Shown in pieces: positions 10,738-22,121 of a DNA stretch of 64,000 nucleotides. Numbering within the stretch: position 1 is the stretch's first letter; every line of letters starts with the position of its first letter. The position numbers and the translations under genes were made by a program. The notes under the pieces are model-generated. The model was not told where the DNA came from and ran no database searches. It was given only the letters and a program-made list of their open reading frames with translations. This stretch comes from Doryteuthis pealeii (lineage: Eukaryota > Mollusca > Cephalopoda > Myopsida > Loliginidae), in the NCBI GenBank assembly GCA_023376005.1, contig CM042143.1, positions 83,134,090-83,198,089 on the forward strand, read 5' to 3'.

Positions 10738-10741
<4 letters not shown>
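10156..10741. mobile_element. TIR element (MITE-like)
   Basis: Terminal inverted repeats of about 65-70 bp (10156-10222 and 10672-10741, ending attaatgtattgttcttg) enclose about 450 bp with no coding frame. An inner hairpin at 10306-10355 pairs tctgctttattctttt with its complement. The superfamily is unclear because the flanks are AT-rich. Confidence 0.6.

Positions 10742-10791
<50 letters not shown>
10742..10791. repeat. (TA)n microsatellite
   Basis: Lies just downstream of the HELT stop codon. Confidence 0.95.
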
Positions 10792-10794
<3 letters not shown>

Positions 10795-10879
10795 CGTTTT
10801 TAACGCATGCAAAATATTACATTATTTAATTTTTTATATATCTTCCCTAAAAAGAAAAAAAAACTTTTTTTTTTAAAGT

Positions 10880-11571
10880 TCATATTTTAGAAGTCAATGG
10901 AGATGTTCGTAGTCCGTGTTTAGTTGGTATCTGCGGTTGAATGTCTGAAATAATAGCACCGGTCACTTTGTTAGTGTCCGCCACTGACCGCATCATATCA
11001 CTGTTTGCAGTAAAGAGGAAGCCAGGCAAATTGGTGCTGTTCGACAGCGCCGAAGTCAACAGTGGTTTATGGTTGTGTGTGCTTTGTACGGGAAACGCCG
11101 TCGACGCCCCGACATGCGAATTGCGACTGAAAAAAACGCCATTACTGTTTGTTGGCGCGCTATTGGTCATCCGGCTGGAGCAGGATGTGGCCGGTGTCAC
11201 AACGGCCGCTGGAGATGGCATGTTCAAGTACGAAGCGCCGTGCGAAGCCTGTGGTACGTAGGGATTGTAGCGGTGTAAACTTCGAATCGAGGCCCCCGTA
11301 CAGGGCAGACTGGCTCCCGTTCCGTATTGCATCCTGGTCACCTGCGAAGCTACTCGGTTGATAGTGTCACGATACACAGTACCTGTGTTGATTGAAGCAT
11401 CTGGTCGGAATCTAGTTTGAAGGTAGGACACTATCCGGACGCACCGACTATCGTTGGTGTCTATGCCTTCCACGTCGGTCATGTATCGTATGACCTCTTG
11501 CATGCATTCATTGTAGCCCATCTGGTAATGGTGCATAAAATCAGCCCACACGTCAGCACTGAACCAGTCAC
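10880..11571 (-). CDS. HELT: HELT exon: Orange domain, C-terminal tail and stop
   Basis: This is the last coding exon of the bHLH-Orange repressor. Read from 11571 down, it follows a tttccag acceptor, supplies two bases to a split Gly codon, and encodes 229 residues to a TGA at 10880-10882. The first 55 or so residues form the Orange domain (VWADFMHHYQMGYNECMQ, then a second helix with VSYLQTRF). It matches the HELT pattern of a GYxECM core, which HES/HEY proteins use for dimerisation and repression. The remaining 170 residues are Ser/Thr/Asn/Ala-rich and low in complexity. No WRPW or YRPW tail is present, as expected for HELT and unlike HES/HEY. A GTG codon at 11551 lies in frame, but the frame runs on to the acceptor, so it is not a start. 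Confidence 0.93.
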
Positions 11572-11617
11572 CTGGAAAGAAAAAGAGACAATGAGAAATG
11601 ATATTTGTCTGAATTAT

Positions 11618-12085
11618 TTAGACAAGCAACCCGGCGGTGTAAAAATTAATTTCTGAAAGATATTGTCTGAGAGGGGTCGGAGTTAAAAATGCAATACCAT
11701 AAGTAAGTAAAATCATCAAATTTATCAAAAGCGTAAATAAAATAAAATAAAATAAAACAATTTAAAATGGAAACTTAGTCTTGTCGCTCTCAAATTAAAA
11801 TATTGCGTACAACTATTAATTATCAATTAAATAATTTTGAATATTTTGCACAAAAATTTTACACAAAATCGTAGTTATTATTTTATTTATAAACTTTTTA
11901 GTTAACTTCTTGCTACTGAAATTTTTTTTGAGTGTATTAATGTATTAATTGTTTGTATTAATGATTTTAGTAATAGATTAAATACTCATTAATAGACTTA
12001 CGCAATCATTGAGAATATTGTGACGCAAGTAGTAACGTAGTTTTGGTTACAGGCAGAAATACACCCAATCTCCATTATCAATAGA
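11618..12085 (-). mobile_element. Helitron-like family F, copy 1
   Basis: On the minus strand it begins TCTATTGATAATGGAG after an A and ends near CTAA, after a GC-rich region just before the 3' end. The interior is AT-rich and matches 32187-32576 (taagtaagtaaaatcatcaa, ttgtctgaga/ttgcctaagg). The 5' end resembles family D. It stops 47 bp before the HELT acceptor at 11571. Confidence 0.65.
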
Positions 12086-12149
12086 TGAGGTTTGATAATT
12101 TGTATTATTTGGATTTTTAGGAATAGTGTTATGGTTGATGGAATGAGAA

Positions 12150-12262
12150 TAGTCTACCTTGGTGTATTGAATAAAGGGTTCGGTTCGAAGTTCCGTGAAA
12201 TCTCCCGATTATGACATGAAGGTTCCCAAGTTTGACAAAAAGGTTCCCGAGAATAGTCAAAT
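12150..12262 (+). repeat. Family G repeat, partial
   Basis: It contains 'ttcggttcgaagttccgtga' followed by roughly 21-bp units of the gttcccRagttYgacaaRaag type. Confidence 0.5.
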
Positions 12263-12399
12263 GAGAGAAAGACAGAAAGAGGAAAAACTTCAGAAGGAAT
12301 GAAGATAAGTTATTTCAAGATAAACATTGGAGGAATGAACATAAAGTTTTGGGCTGGCACCAAAGTTTTTTTTCGGCCTATTAAAAAAGTAGAATTACT

Positions 12400-12600
12400 T
12401 GGATTTTTCAGACTATTGTGCTCACATTTATTGTTATATACACAAGGTTTTGGCTGATATGCCCTCTGGTCTTCTTCAGGTGTTTCATGTCGAACTCGGG
12501 AACCTTCTCTTTGAACTCGGGAACCTTCTTGTCAAACTCAAGAGCCTTCAGGGACACAAAGTGCAACGAATATAATGGTTGAGTTAATACAGTTCTAAGT
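12400..12600 (-). repeat. Family G repeat, inverted copy
   Basis: On the minus strand it has 21-bp units (gaactcgggaacctt complement) followed by ACCTGAAGAAGACC, a GCCAAAAC arm and TTGTGTATATAACAATAA. This is the same order as at 12.7 and 46.5 kb. Confidence 0.55.
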
Positions 12601-12669
12601 GACAATCATCTGTAAGTTGCAGGTTCAATCCTGACCAACAGAATACTTAACAGCTAAACACTTGTAGAG

Positions 12670-12870
12670 CGGTCATGGTTAAAGGAACGAGAACAATCTA
12701 CCCCGGTGGATTGAATAAATGTTTCGGTTCGAAGTTTCGTGAAGGCTCCCAATTACGACATGAAGGCTCCAAAGTTGGACAAGAAACACATGAAGAAGGC
12801 TGGAGGGCAAATCGGCCGAAACGTGGTGTATATAACAATGAAAATGATTACAAAAGTCCGAAAAATACAA
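12670..12870 (+). repeat. Family G repeat
   Basis: It has the head 'ggttcgaagtttcgtgaagg', two 21-bp-type units, then 'catgaagaaggctgg' and 'cggccgaaacgtggtg'. The gaag/cggccgaaac pair forms a hairpin similar to hammerhead stem II, but stem I and stem III do not pair well. Confidence 0.55.
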
Positions 12871-13179
12871 ATAATTCTACTTTTTTTAATCGCTCGAAAA
12901 AAACTTTGGTGTCAACCTTTATACTTTATGATGAGTCGCAAAGAATATGATTCCTTCTTGCTCCTTTTTTTGTCACTTCATTCGTCATTTGAACTTATTG
13001 TTTAAAATCTATATTCTCAACAGAAGAGCCCTACTTATATGAAATAAAGATCAGGTGAATTCAGTTATGCATCGGATTGTCTCAACCAGTTTTTATGTTG
13101 AGATGCCATCGTCTTATAAACTTTAGATTGTAGATATCTTTTATTCTACAGCATTGAAAGACTTGATCTTCAATATACG

Positions 13180-13182
<3 letters not shown>
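12871..13182. other. No gene seen
   Basis: No recognised coding or repeat signal. Confidence 0.4.
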
Positions 13183-13221
<39 letters not shown>

Positions 13222-13260
13222 CCATCTTCCCCCCCCCTCTCTCTCTCACTCACTCTCTTT
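13183..13260. repeat. (TTTC)n and pyrimidine-rich run
   Basis: About nine TTTC units, then C- and CT-rich sequence. Confidence 0.9.
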
Positions 13261-13575
13261 CTCTCTGGTCGCATTAGAACATCACGAACTGCTGTCAAAC
13301 GAAGATGTGCCTCGGGCGACTAATTACGCAGAAGAGGGTTGAAGAACAAGAAGAAATAAAAAAAGAGAATAAAAAACAAATACATAATAAAAACAAAGAC
13401 AAATTTAATTAAAAAGAAAAAAAATAGAAAAAAGGTGTGGATTATTTTGAAGAGAATTTCAAATGACTTGAAATCGTTAAAGGTCGATGCTGTTGAGAGG
13501 AGCTGAGTAAATTGAATATTCATGCACGAGGTTAACTGGGGAAACAGGTCTCATCATATTTGTTGTTTTTACTTT

Positions 13576-13578
<3 letters not shown>

Positions 13579-13630
<52 letters not shown>
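13579..13630. repeat. (CT)n microsatellite
   Basis: About 26 CT units. Confidence 0.95.
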
Positions 13631-13631
<1 letters not shown>

Positions 13632-13764
13632 ACTATGATTATTTTTCGCTCGTCAATTGTTTGATCCGGGTTCTTTTTCCCGGAAGTTAATCGGATTTAA
13701 GCATGAGGAGTAAAGAGAAGAAAACTTGTAGCCTATCATTAATTTCAAGTTTGAGGAGCACATT

Positions 13765-14198
13765 CATTGAAAGACAAGTGGAAGGAAGGAAAGGGGAAGG
13801 GAGAGAGGGAGGGAAGAAGAGAGGGAAGAGAGGAAGGAAGAAAGGGAGGGAGAAAGGAAGAAAGGTAAGAAGGGAGAGAGGGAGGGGAAGAAAGGGAGGA
13901 ACGGAGGGAGGAAGGAAGGAAGAGGGAAGGAAGAAAGGGAGAAAGGGAGGAAGGGAGGAAGGAAGAAAGGGAAGAAGGGAGGGAGAAAAGGTGGAAGGAA
14001 GGGAAGGTTGGAAGGAAGGAGAATGATAAAATTTGGAGAAAAATATGAGAAGAAGAAGAAAGCTAGTATCATTCTAAAAGAAAAACAAAGCAAAAGAATA
14101 AAAACTACGCGATAGAGAGTAAGTAAAAAGACTAAGAAGTTTTGTAGAAGAAGAAGAATATAAAGATGAAGAAGAAGAAGAAGAAGAAGAAGAAGAAG

Positions 14199-14230
<32 letters not shown>

Positions 14231-14240
14231 TGAAAATTAA
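13765..14240. repeat. Long purine tract (GGAAG)n then (GAA)n
   Basis: The plus strand is almost purely A/G, with GGAAG/GGGAG variants to 14025 and (GAA)n at 14162-14229. Purine-rich sequence continues to about 14460. The long frames here are low-complexity and not genes. Confidence 0.9.
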
Positions 14241-14953
14241 GAGAAGAGAAGGAGACAGAAGAAAGAATAGGACTTGATAAATACAGAAGAGGTAAAACAG
14301 GAGGACATAATAAAGAAAATAATTGGGGAACAGAGAAAGAAGAGGAAAGAGAGAAAAAAGGAATACAGTAAGGGGGATGAGGAGAAGGAAAAGGATGGGA
14401 GATAAACGTTTATAAAACGGAAACTGGAGTACAAGTAAAAAAGAAGAAATGGTGTATAAAGAATGGTAATAGGAGTCCAGGACTCTCACAGCAGAATTTG
14501 AGACAAGGATCAAAGTAGAGGAAGGGAGAAGACTTCTTGGTATTTCCTGCAAGGACCATGTAACAAATGAAGAATTTAGAAAAACCGTTTGATAGCACAT
14601 TGGTCAGTATGAAGACCTTTTGACCACAGGGGAAAAAAGAAGGAAAACGAGATGGCAACATGTCAAGATCTGACGAAATCATCGTCAAAGAGAAAACATC
14701 ACCCCAATTGGATATCACTTATGCCCCCCCCCCCATTCTGTGAATGTGGTTGCATATGCTAATTCTTACAAAATAAACCAATTTTACTCAGACCTTTTTC
14801 ATTTCTAATTACGCCTACCCAGATTTAACGAATGTCCCCTCGTGATATGCTGACATTGTTCCTGGGCATAAAAGGGGATAGAAAATGACAAGAAAGGAAA
14901 GAAGGTTATGAAAAATTGAGGAGGATGAATAAAAATAAAAATAAAAATAAAAG

Positions 14954-14957
<4 letters not shown>

Positions 14958-15010
<53 letters not shown>
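14958..15010. repeat. (GA)n microsatellite
   Basis: About 26 GA units preceded by (AAAAAT)-type repeats. Confidence 0.95.
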
Positions 15011-15012
<2 letters not shown>

Positions 15013-15028
15013 AGGAGAGAGAAATATT

Positions 15029-15112
15029 AGTTGGCTGGTTGTTTTACGGCATATCAACCCTTTTCTGGTCATCTAATGCCGAATCAAGTCACTTTGATAT
15101 TCGGTTTACTTA
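15029..15112 (-). mobile_element. Family H retroposon 3' fragment
   Basis: It contains 'gttttacggcatatcaaccc' and 'tctaatgccgaatcaagtca', matching 40058-40151 and the 3' end of 54820-55500. Confidence 0.55.
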
Positions 15113-15135
15113 CAGTACCTGCTGTTGCTGATAAT

Positions 15136-15208
15136 GGTCACCCATCTAAGTTTTGAACAGGCTCATCTTTGCTTAACTTCGATGATCTAGCAGGAACCAG
15201 TGCTTACA
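15136..15208 (-). pseudogene. 5S rRNA-derived fragment
   Basis: On the minus strand it reads GCACTGGTTCC, GATCATCGAAGTTAAGCA, GAGCC and GATGGGTGACC in order and spacing. This is the 5S rRNA core, including the internal promoter region, with several substitutions. It is likely a 5S pseudogene or the head of a 5S-derived SINE. Confidence 0.75.
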
Positions 15209-15268
15209 ACGGGATTAGACCGATAGGTTAGATAGATAGATAGAATCTTAAATAAGAGTAGAAAGCTG

Positions 15269-15273
<5 letters not shown>

Positions 15274-15329
<56 letters not shown>
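15274..15329. repeat. (GA)n microsatellite
   Basis: About 28 GA units. A shorter GA run lies at 15459-15480. Confidence 0.95.
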
Positions 15330-15331
<2 letters not shown>

Positions 15332-15703
15332 AAAATAAGAGTAGAGGGGTGATATAAAAAAAATTGAACAAGAAGAGGGAAAAAAGGCAAAAGAAAACAA
15401 CATAAAACTCGGCATTGAAGTGTCGGTGTCGGCGGCGGCTCAGGAGTGATTTAGAAATAGAGAGAGAGAGAGAGAGAGAGAAAAAAAATGGCGTAGAAAA
15501 ATCTTACTTTGCCGTCAGACTTCAACAAACAAGTAGAGAGACAAACAATCAAACAATGGCCGAACAACGCCCCTTCGTTCACAGCAACGCACTCGAGCCA
15601 TTCATGATATTAAGATAGAAAATTAATTCCATCGCAAATCACTATTGTCTGCCCATCAAAATGATCGGCTTTTCAAACAAATGCAGAGTTATTTGGGATA
15701 CCG

Positions 15704-15708
<5 letters not shown>

Positions 15709-15736
<28 letters not shown>
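15709..15736. repeat. Poly-A run
   Basis: 28 A residues. Confidence 0.9.
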
Positions 15737-15739
<3 letters not shown>

Positions 15740-15836
15740 AGAAAAAAGAAAGAGAAATGAAAACGATTAAAATAAAAACCCCAAAAAGCATGACGTTTTT
15801 CCCTCCAGCTTCTGACGTAGATTCGCTGCTTAACAA

Positions 15837-16587
15837 AAAGTGTTATGTTCCCTATCAATTTTTAGTGGTCACGTGACGACATACTATTGGCTTTCGCCGA
15901 GAACACGGCTTCTTCAACCAAGTGATGTCTTCAGGCAGTCCGGTTGGTACAAAAACTGCTGTCGTTCGTTTTACTGCAGGGACAGATTGTGCCCCCGGGG
16001 GCCAAGAGTTGAGCCGAGCTAAAAGAATAGAGGCAGCCGTTTGTGGCTTTGCGAGCTTCTGAAGTGTGTGCAAGATGAACTACTCATTTGAAAAAGGAGA
16101 GCTTTTTCCAAAAGTGTCGTTCGTGGCAGAAACTGATCGACAGTAAATGATAAGAGGAAGCGAAGAAAAATAATTTTCTACCGTCAGTTGGAAGTGAAAA
16201 GCTGCTTACATATCAAACGACATACATAACAACAATGCTTGGCCAAGTGAAACCCACAATTCTGAGCATGCGTGATAGTTCAACGAGTTTTACAGATTAG
16301 ACAAAAGAGATGGAATAGAGTGAAAGTGAACATTTTCTAATGATGACGATAAGAGAATTTCCGATTGATTTATAACAAAGAAATGACTAAAAGATTATAA
16401 GGATAATTTCGAAAATAATTAAAAACAATAAAGACAACGAAACTAGGCGTAACCTTTCTGCGAGAAAATCCTAAAAAAATATCAAACAACAGAAATGGTG
16501 TGATAATTACACTTTTAATAAAATATCATCCATTCACCCCCACCAATTAGAGAATGGGACTAATGGTTATTTTTTATATAACAAAGA

Positions 16588-16590
<3 letters not shown>
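15837..16590. other. Non-repetitive intronic stretch with an E-box
   Basis: It is less AT-rich than its surroundings and free of the window's repeat families. GTCACGTGAC at 15868-15877 is a 10-bp palindromic E-box. It could be a conserved regulatory element of HELT, but there is no direct evidence. Confidence 0.35.

Positions 16591-16630
<40 letters not shown>
16591..16630. repeat. (TA)n microsatellite
   Basis: About 20 TA units, directly abutting a SINE B 3' end. Confidence 0.95.
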
Positions 16631-16631
<1 letters not shown>

Positions 16632-16912
16632 TAACCCCTCTGCGTGAGCAGGATTGTGACACAAGGTCAATATCTTTAGCGGAGTTTAACAGGTTTGAAT
16701 CCAGAGTTTTCCTTCTCCTATACTGGTTACCAAGCCAAGGCCAAAGAGCCCAATCTGCCCTACTATTCCCAAAACTAGAGAAAGATTAGTTGGATACATA
16801 CCTTTCCCAAGTCTATTATCACAATGTGAAATGCAAACAGCCTCGCACAGGATTTGAACTTCGCGTCGACGAGTCCATTTCCTACGACTCTAACCATTAC
16901 ACCACGCATTTC
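16631..16912 (-). mobile_element. tRNA-derived SINE B, near full length
   Basis: The minus strand begins with a tRNA-like head (gcgtggtgtaatggttagag, B-box-like gttcaaatcc) and continues through the body to 'tgctcacgcagaggggttag' at the (TA)n junction. Confidence 0.8.
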
Positions 16913-17121
16913 CTGCCCGACACACGACCCAAAGTCGCATTATAATTTAGCTGTTCAGAAATGCCATATTTCTTAAGCCATTTCCGCAGGTATCAGAATT
17001 TACGTCTACCCTAACACTTCCTGGTGAAGTGGGGATGTGTGCTCATCAAAATGTGATAAAAATATAAAAAATATTTAGGTTTATCAAATCACATTTTATA
17101 CATTTATACTAGCCGAAGAAT

Positions 17122-17300
17122 ATATATATATATATATATATATACGTTTGGTGGTTGGTTTTGAAGGATATCACAATGCCAGTGTAAAGAAAAATAAGGT
17201 AACTATGATGTTGTTTGTTTACCTTTGATTTATTCTTAATATTTCGGGATAAATATCCCTTCGCCAGAATATTTCTGAAAGCTAAGCACAGCGCTCACTT
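17122..17300. repeat. (TA)n plus family K piece with ribozyme-like hairpin
   Basis: (TA)n is followed by 'ggtggttggttttgaagg' and 'aatatttcgggataaatatc', matching 61090-61225. On the minus strand a perfect GGGATA/TATCCC stem II is followed by GAAA, but the core reads CTGGCGA. Confidence 0.5.
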
Positions 17301-17363
17301 CCAGAAGTTAAGAATGTGACCGGTACAAGCGTAGACGTTCCAAAAACAGTGTAATGTGACGTG

Positions 17364-17549
17364 TTTCAACTCAGCGTATGAGTAGTACAGATTGGGTAAT
17401 CTAATCTGTGTGGTAAAGTGGGGAGCTTATGGTAGGCCTGACGCTCCACCTTAGCAAAAACAATCTTCCAAGTATAGTGTTAGCAAAATGGGGATAGGCT
17501 CCTCTCTGTCCGGTTGATACCGGTAATAGGCCACTCCACAACTTTACTT
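17364..17549 (+). mobile_element. SINE A, 5'-truncated
   Basis: It has the SINE A body from 'tcaactcagcgtatgagtag' to the ctttact end. The tRNA head is missing. Confidence 0.75.
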
Positions 17550-17564
17550 GTTTTTACTTTCTTT

Positions 17565-17568
<4 letters not shown>

Positions 17569-17637
<69 letters not shown>
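17569..17637. repeat. (TA)n microsatellite
   Basis: About 34 TA units, then (ATT)4. Confidence 0.95.
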
Positions 17638-17639
<2 letters not shown>

Positions 17640-17649
17640 CATTATTATT

Positions 17650-17910
17650 ATTATACTAAAGCTGAGCGATTCAACTTTTGGTTCCCTAGGGCTTTTAACC
17701 TATTTAATTTAATGACACAAAAATTATACTAAATTATTCCTTACTTTTAGGATTGAATTATGCTTGAAAAAATCCGTTTTAATTGGTTCTAACTAGTCGT
17801 AATTTGCAATTAAGTAAAAAAACTGACCAATCTCTTACTTTATTTTCTGTCTATCACTTTTTCCTCTGATTATCGCTTGATTACCTCCTCGTTATATAAT
17901 CTTAGTCTCT

Positions 17911-17961
<51 letters not shown>

Positions 17962-18060
17962 ACACACGGAGGAGAATTAGAAACGTATTTCTATGTTAGA
18001 TATTACAAGCAGCAACATGTAGCTTAAATTAGGTCAAGCAATGTCTTTCTTAGAAAGCTT
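17650..18060 (+). repeat. Repeat family N copy 2
   Basis: Same order as 29963-30410: 'aaagctgagcgattcaa', the AT-rich middle, (GA)n at 17911-17957, then the 'aaattaggtcaa' and 'tttcttagaaa' segments after the array. Confidence 0.65.
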
Positions 18061-18194
18061 AACATACAAAATGATGTCCGGCCGTATTTATTATCATTTA
18101 AAAAAAAATCATTTGCTTTGCATACTCACTTTTTCCTAATCTCAATTATCTACCCAGAGCTGAGTGGCAAATCCAATGCGTCACGTTTTGTCTA

Positions 18195-18195
<1 letters not shown>

Positions 18196-18254
<59 letters not shown>
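18196..18254. repeat. (TA)n microsatellite
   Basis: About 29 TA units replacing the 3' end of a SINE A. Confidence 0.95.
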
Positions 18255-18255
<1 letters not shown>

Positions 18256-18256
<1 letters not shown>

Positions 18257-18451
18257 CCAGCTAGACAGCGAGGGAGTCTATCCCCATATCACTAACAAGG
18301 AGATTGTTTTTGCGTCTCAGACGGAGTCCCACACCTACCATCAGCTCCTCACTTTACTACATAAATACAAGCTGTGCTACGCATACGCTGAGTTGGCGAG
18401 GGTCGGTATCGAGGCTTGTGCTTCCTAGTCGGACGCTCTACCGACTGAGAA
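18256..18451 (-). mobile_element. SINE A
   Basis: On the minus strand the head has 'ctcagtcggtagagcgtcc' and the body matches other copies. The 3' end is cut by the (TA)n array. Confidence 0.8.
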
Positions 18452-19049
18452 TGTAAGTTGAACGCAAGAGCATCATTCATGCTCAAATTACACGAAACTA
18501 CCCTTTTATAATCTTTTATATTTTTTTATCGTTTGTAACTTGTTAATTCAAAATCTGTTGTTTGAGCTCTTCACCTATCACGAATGTGAAAGGCGATAAA
18601 AAAAAAATGTTTTTGTTATGTTTTCAGTCAGAATTTCTATTCACTTTGCAATTTCACAGGTTTTCATTTTTAGTTTTCAGCTTTGTATTTTCTTCGTGGA
18701 CTTTGGAAATAATATCAAACCAACCCCAATAACTTTTATTCTTATAAATGTTGGATTATCTAGGTACGCCAAATTCCCACTCATATTCATGAACTTTCCC
18801 CAACATCAGTAGCATGCATTTCCGGTAAAAATCAGCCAATCAAAAACGATATAGAATACATTTAAGGTTGGTGGTATTTGTATTGAAATCAATAGCAAAT
18901 CATTTATCAGTGATCAAGACATACAAAGGAACTGAACAAGAAATACTACAGACTTTCTGCTACAAGGAACTGAACAAGGGTATTACCAACAGAGGAACTA
19001 AACCCCTAATATGGTGACCAGAATCGTAACAGTAGAAAGTGGATTCAGC
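18452..19049. other. No gene seen
   Basis: AT-rich. Short frames lack family features. Confidence 0.45.
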
Positions 19050-19278
19050 TATCCGAGTTCAAATCCTGAACGAGGCTATTTGCATTTCACATAGCGCTTA
19101 TAACCCTGGGGCATGAATATAACTATTCTCCCTCTAGCTATGAATGAATAGTAGAGCAAACTGGGCTCTTTAATCTTGATATGGCAAACAGTATGGGAAA
19201 AAAACAACTTTGAATACAAATCAGGCTATTTTTGCCCAGCACACGCTACGTGAGTAACGCCCCCACAACTAAACCCAG
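19050..19278 (+). mobile_element. SINE B
   Basis: It has the gagttcaaatcctgaacga B-box region and the body through 'cccacaactaaacccag'. Confidence 0.7.
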
Positions 19279-19319
19279 TTATTAGATCAGTGACACAAGG
19301 TTTTCATTTCTTTTAAGTA

Positions 19320-19632
19320 GGCACCAGTAGTGTAATGGTTATCATCGTAGGAAATGGGCACGGCAACACGAGTTCAAATTCTGGACGAAGTTGTTTGCAT
19401 TTCACATAGCGCTAATACCCTTGGGAAATGTATGAATCCAATTATTCTCCCACCAGCTATGGGTGAATAGTAGAGCAGACCAGCTCTTTAACCTTGATAA
19501 GACAACCGGTCTAGGAGAAGGAAAACTCTGAATTCAAACCAGACCTGGAGAGGGATGGGCTGTAACAGGCTATTTTTGCCCAAAACACGCTACAGGATTA
19601 GGCCCTTCACAACCAAACCAGGGCACGGGATA
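19320..19632 (+). mobile_element. SINE B, near full length
   Basis: The head 'tagtgtaatggttatcatcg' and 'gagttcaaattctgga' lead into the full body, with a 3' extension 'cccttcacaaccaaaccagg' shared with the previous copy. Confidence 0.8.
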
Positions 19633-19991
19633 AATCTTTTTATGATTTAAATTTGTTATAGTTTGTTAAATGTTTTTATGATAAATCTTTTTATGATTTA
19701 AATTTGTTATAGTTTGTTGAGGTGATGACACGCATAAGAAATAAATATTTGGCACATGAGCAACACCAGATAATCAGGATTTACATTTTTGTAAATCATC
19801 TTGGACGGTTTGGACGGTCTGATTTTTAACCAGAGGGTGTTGCAAGATGATAACGGTCGGAAAATTAAGGAATAAGCGCATTGATATATAGATTGCAGAG
19901 TTGGTGTTAGCACGCTACAGGATAGGCCCTTCACAACCAAACCAGGGTACGGGATAAATCTTTTTATGATTTAAATTTGTTATAGTTTGTT
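19598..19991. repeat. Direct repeats flanking a Helitron C piece
   Basis: A block of about 80 bp (acgctacaggat..., then 'ttttatgatttaaatttg') occurs at 19598-19718 (with its last part duplicated) and again at 19910-19991. It brackets the Helitron C fragment at 19719-19909. Confidence 0.75.
19719..19909 (-). mobile_element. Helitron C fragment, inverted twin of 20838-21030
   Basis: About 190 bp, nearly identical in reverse complement to 20838-21030. It shares private sequence absent from other copies (the 'gattgcagagttggtgttag' extension). Confidence 0.75.
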
Positions 19992-20129
19992 GTTGTGTGA
20001 AAAAAAAAAATCTGTATCATTTATCGAAACAAAATTGATAAATGACAACGCCGTTATGCTGAAGTAAGCTGATAATTATAGGAAAAATATAGATGGCTTG
20101 ATCTTCAACTGTTATGTAAAGTAAAAGTG

Positions 20130-20348
20130 AAGTAAAGTCGGCGGGGTGGCCTAAAGTCGGTATCAGCCAAACAGCGAGGGGGTCTATCCCCTTTTCAGTA
20201 GCGCTAGACCAAGGAGATTGTTTTAGCATCTGAGTGAAGCGCCACACCTACCATCAGCTCGCACTTTACCGCACAGATCCCTGTGCTACTCATACGCTGA
20301 ATTGACGAGGGCCGGTATTAAACCTGGAACCTTGTGACTCCTCTACCC
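20130..20348 (-). mobile_element. SINE A
   Basis: The minus strand runs from a degraded head through the full body to 'aaagtcggcggggtggcc' (3' end complement). Confidence 0.8.
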
Positions 20349-20837
20349 AAAATCAAAATGAGAAAATGATTACTATATATACTATATATAAATTGAGGAC
20401 CATAATCAGAACTGAATCTTATTGAATACCTATTGAATAGTATTTCTCTTTTTTATTTTTTTTATAAGTACAGAAGTTAAGAAGAAATATACAGTATATT
20501 AAAAAAAGAATTTTGAAAGAAACCATTAATTGAACTGGAATATTTTATATGTGTTTTTATATCTAATTTGCATGATTTAATTAAACAAAATACTTTGCAG
20601 GGATTAGTCAACCATTTTGATCAAGAGAAAACAGTGCGCGTCTCACGTGTGTGAAAGGTGCAGAGCAGCAGGATTTTATCAGTACAGAAAATTACCATCA
20701 ATCATTTGGATGACATTTGCTTTTTGTTTTTAATTATCAATTCTCGAAAAAAAAAAGGATTTTTTGTGAGTGAAAAATTTGGAGATACAATTGATCCCCG
20801 ATAAATGAAATGGCGGCAATGTCAGCCATTTTAATTC
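20349..20837. other. No gene seen
   Basis: AT-rich intronic sequence. Confidence 0.45.
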
Positions 20838-21372
20838 TGCTAACACCAACTCTGCAATCTATATATCAATGCGCTTGTTCCTTAATTTTCCGACCGTTAT
20901 CATCTTGCAACACCCTCTGGTTAAAAATCAGACCGTTCAAACCGTCCAAGATGATTTACAAAAATGTAAATCCTGATTATCTGGTGTTGCTCATGTGCCA
21001 AATATTTATTTCTTATGAGTGTCATCACCTCAGCTATATAATGAACCATTCCATTTTTATCATAAAGAAAGAAAGGGAAGAAAAATGACATGCTACAAAG
21101 AAAAATATAAGAAAGAAAGAAAGAAAGAAACAGAGTATGGGAAAGATAGAGAAAGGGAGTAAGCACGCGGAAGCAATAACGCTAATCTGTTTCAATCGAA
21201 CATAATGAAAAGATGAAAGGAAAGAAAGAAAGAAAAAAGCGTGAGAGATAATTAAATCAAGATTATTATACTTTTTACATATTGAACTATTTGTCAATAG
21301 TTCTTAAGTAAACATAACAAACGTTGTAATGATTAAATTATCATACAGTGGTATATCAACAGGTCCTGCTAG
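20838..21372 (+). mobile_element. Helitron-like family C copy
   Basis: It ends in the family hairpin (an AGTGG..CAACAG variant around TATAT), then GTCCTGCTAG followed by T. Its 5' end is altered to gcttgttcctt and extended by a block shared only with 19719-19909. Confidence 0.75.
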
Positions 21373-22121
21373 TCAAAGAAATTCAGCCGTAGCCAATAAC
21401 GACAAAAAGTATTGGTTGAAAAACTCAGTAACGCAGTACGGCCAGTTACCTTTTTCTAACTAACCACGTCTTATTTCTTCAGCGGCCAGCAAGAGACTAA
21501 CTATTGGATCAAATTATCTCACGCTTGCCGAGCAAAACAGGAAGCGTAGGGGTCAAAGTAAGGTTACGATGCGTCAATCAAAATCTTTATTGTTAACCGT
21601 TGTTTAACGGTTATCTGTTATTTCGAATTCAAATAAATTATCTACACTGACCGTACATAATTGATAGTACATCCATCAATTATGCAACACAACTTCAAAA
21701 ATATTGGTTGAAAAACTCAGTGACACTTTTTGGTCAGTTCAATTTTTCTTTTTGAAATTTCGTTCTCAGTTTTCAGATGATCATGTGGAAAATATTAACA
21801 TTAATCAAAGATTGTAATTTTTGACATCTAAATGAATTGATATTTGTTTTTGATAATAAAAAAAAAACACGAATTAGATAGGGGCTTTAGTAGAAGATTA
21901 GGTAATTTGATAATCAGGGTTAGAAAAATAAAACAGGAAAGTCATGAGGGTCAGATAAGGGTGACAGTCTCTTCCTTGGTTGGACAGAAGAAGAAAAAAA
22001 CGGAAATTGAGGAAAATAAATATCACGACGTACTTGTAAAAAAATGATAGCCATTAACAAAAACTAATTCATTCACAAAGATTGATTTAAGCAATTTATA
22101 TCATTAAAAAGAAGAACAATC
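21373..22121. other. No gene seen
   Basis: The phrase 'attggttgaaaaactcagt' occurs twice (about 21409 and 21702) with nearby gtcagtt/cagtt variants, a small local duplication. There is no coding signal. Confidence 0.4.

Noticed and set aside
10941..11361. Plus-strand frames of about 70-106 codons
   Set aside because: Antisense shadows of the HELT last exon.
13703..14600. Gly/Arg/Lys/Glu-rich plus frame and Leu/Phe/Ser/Pro-rich minus frame
   Set aside because: Translation of a simple purine tract and (GAA)n. No conserved domain.
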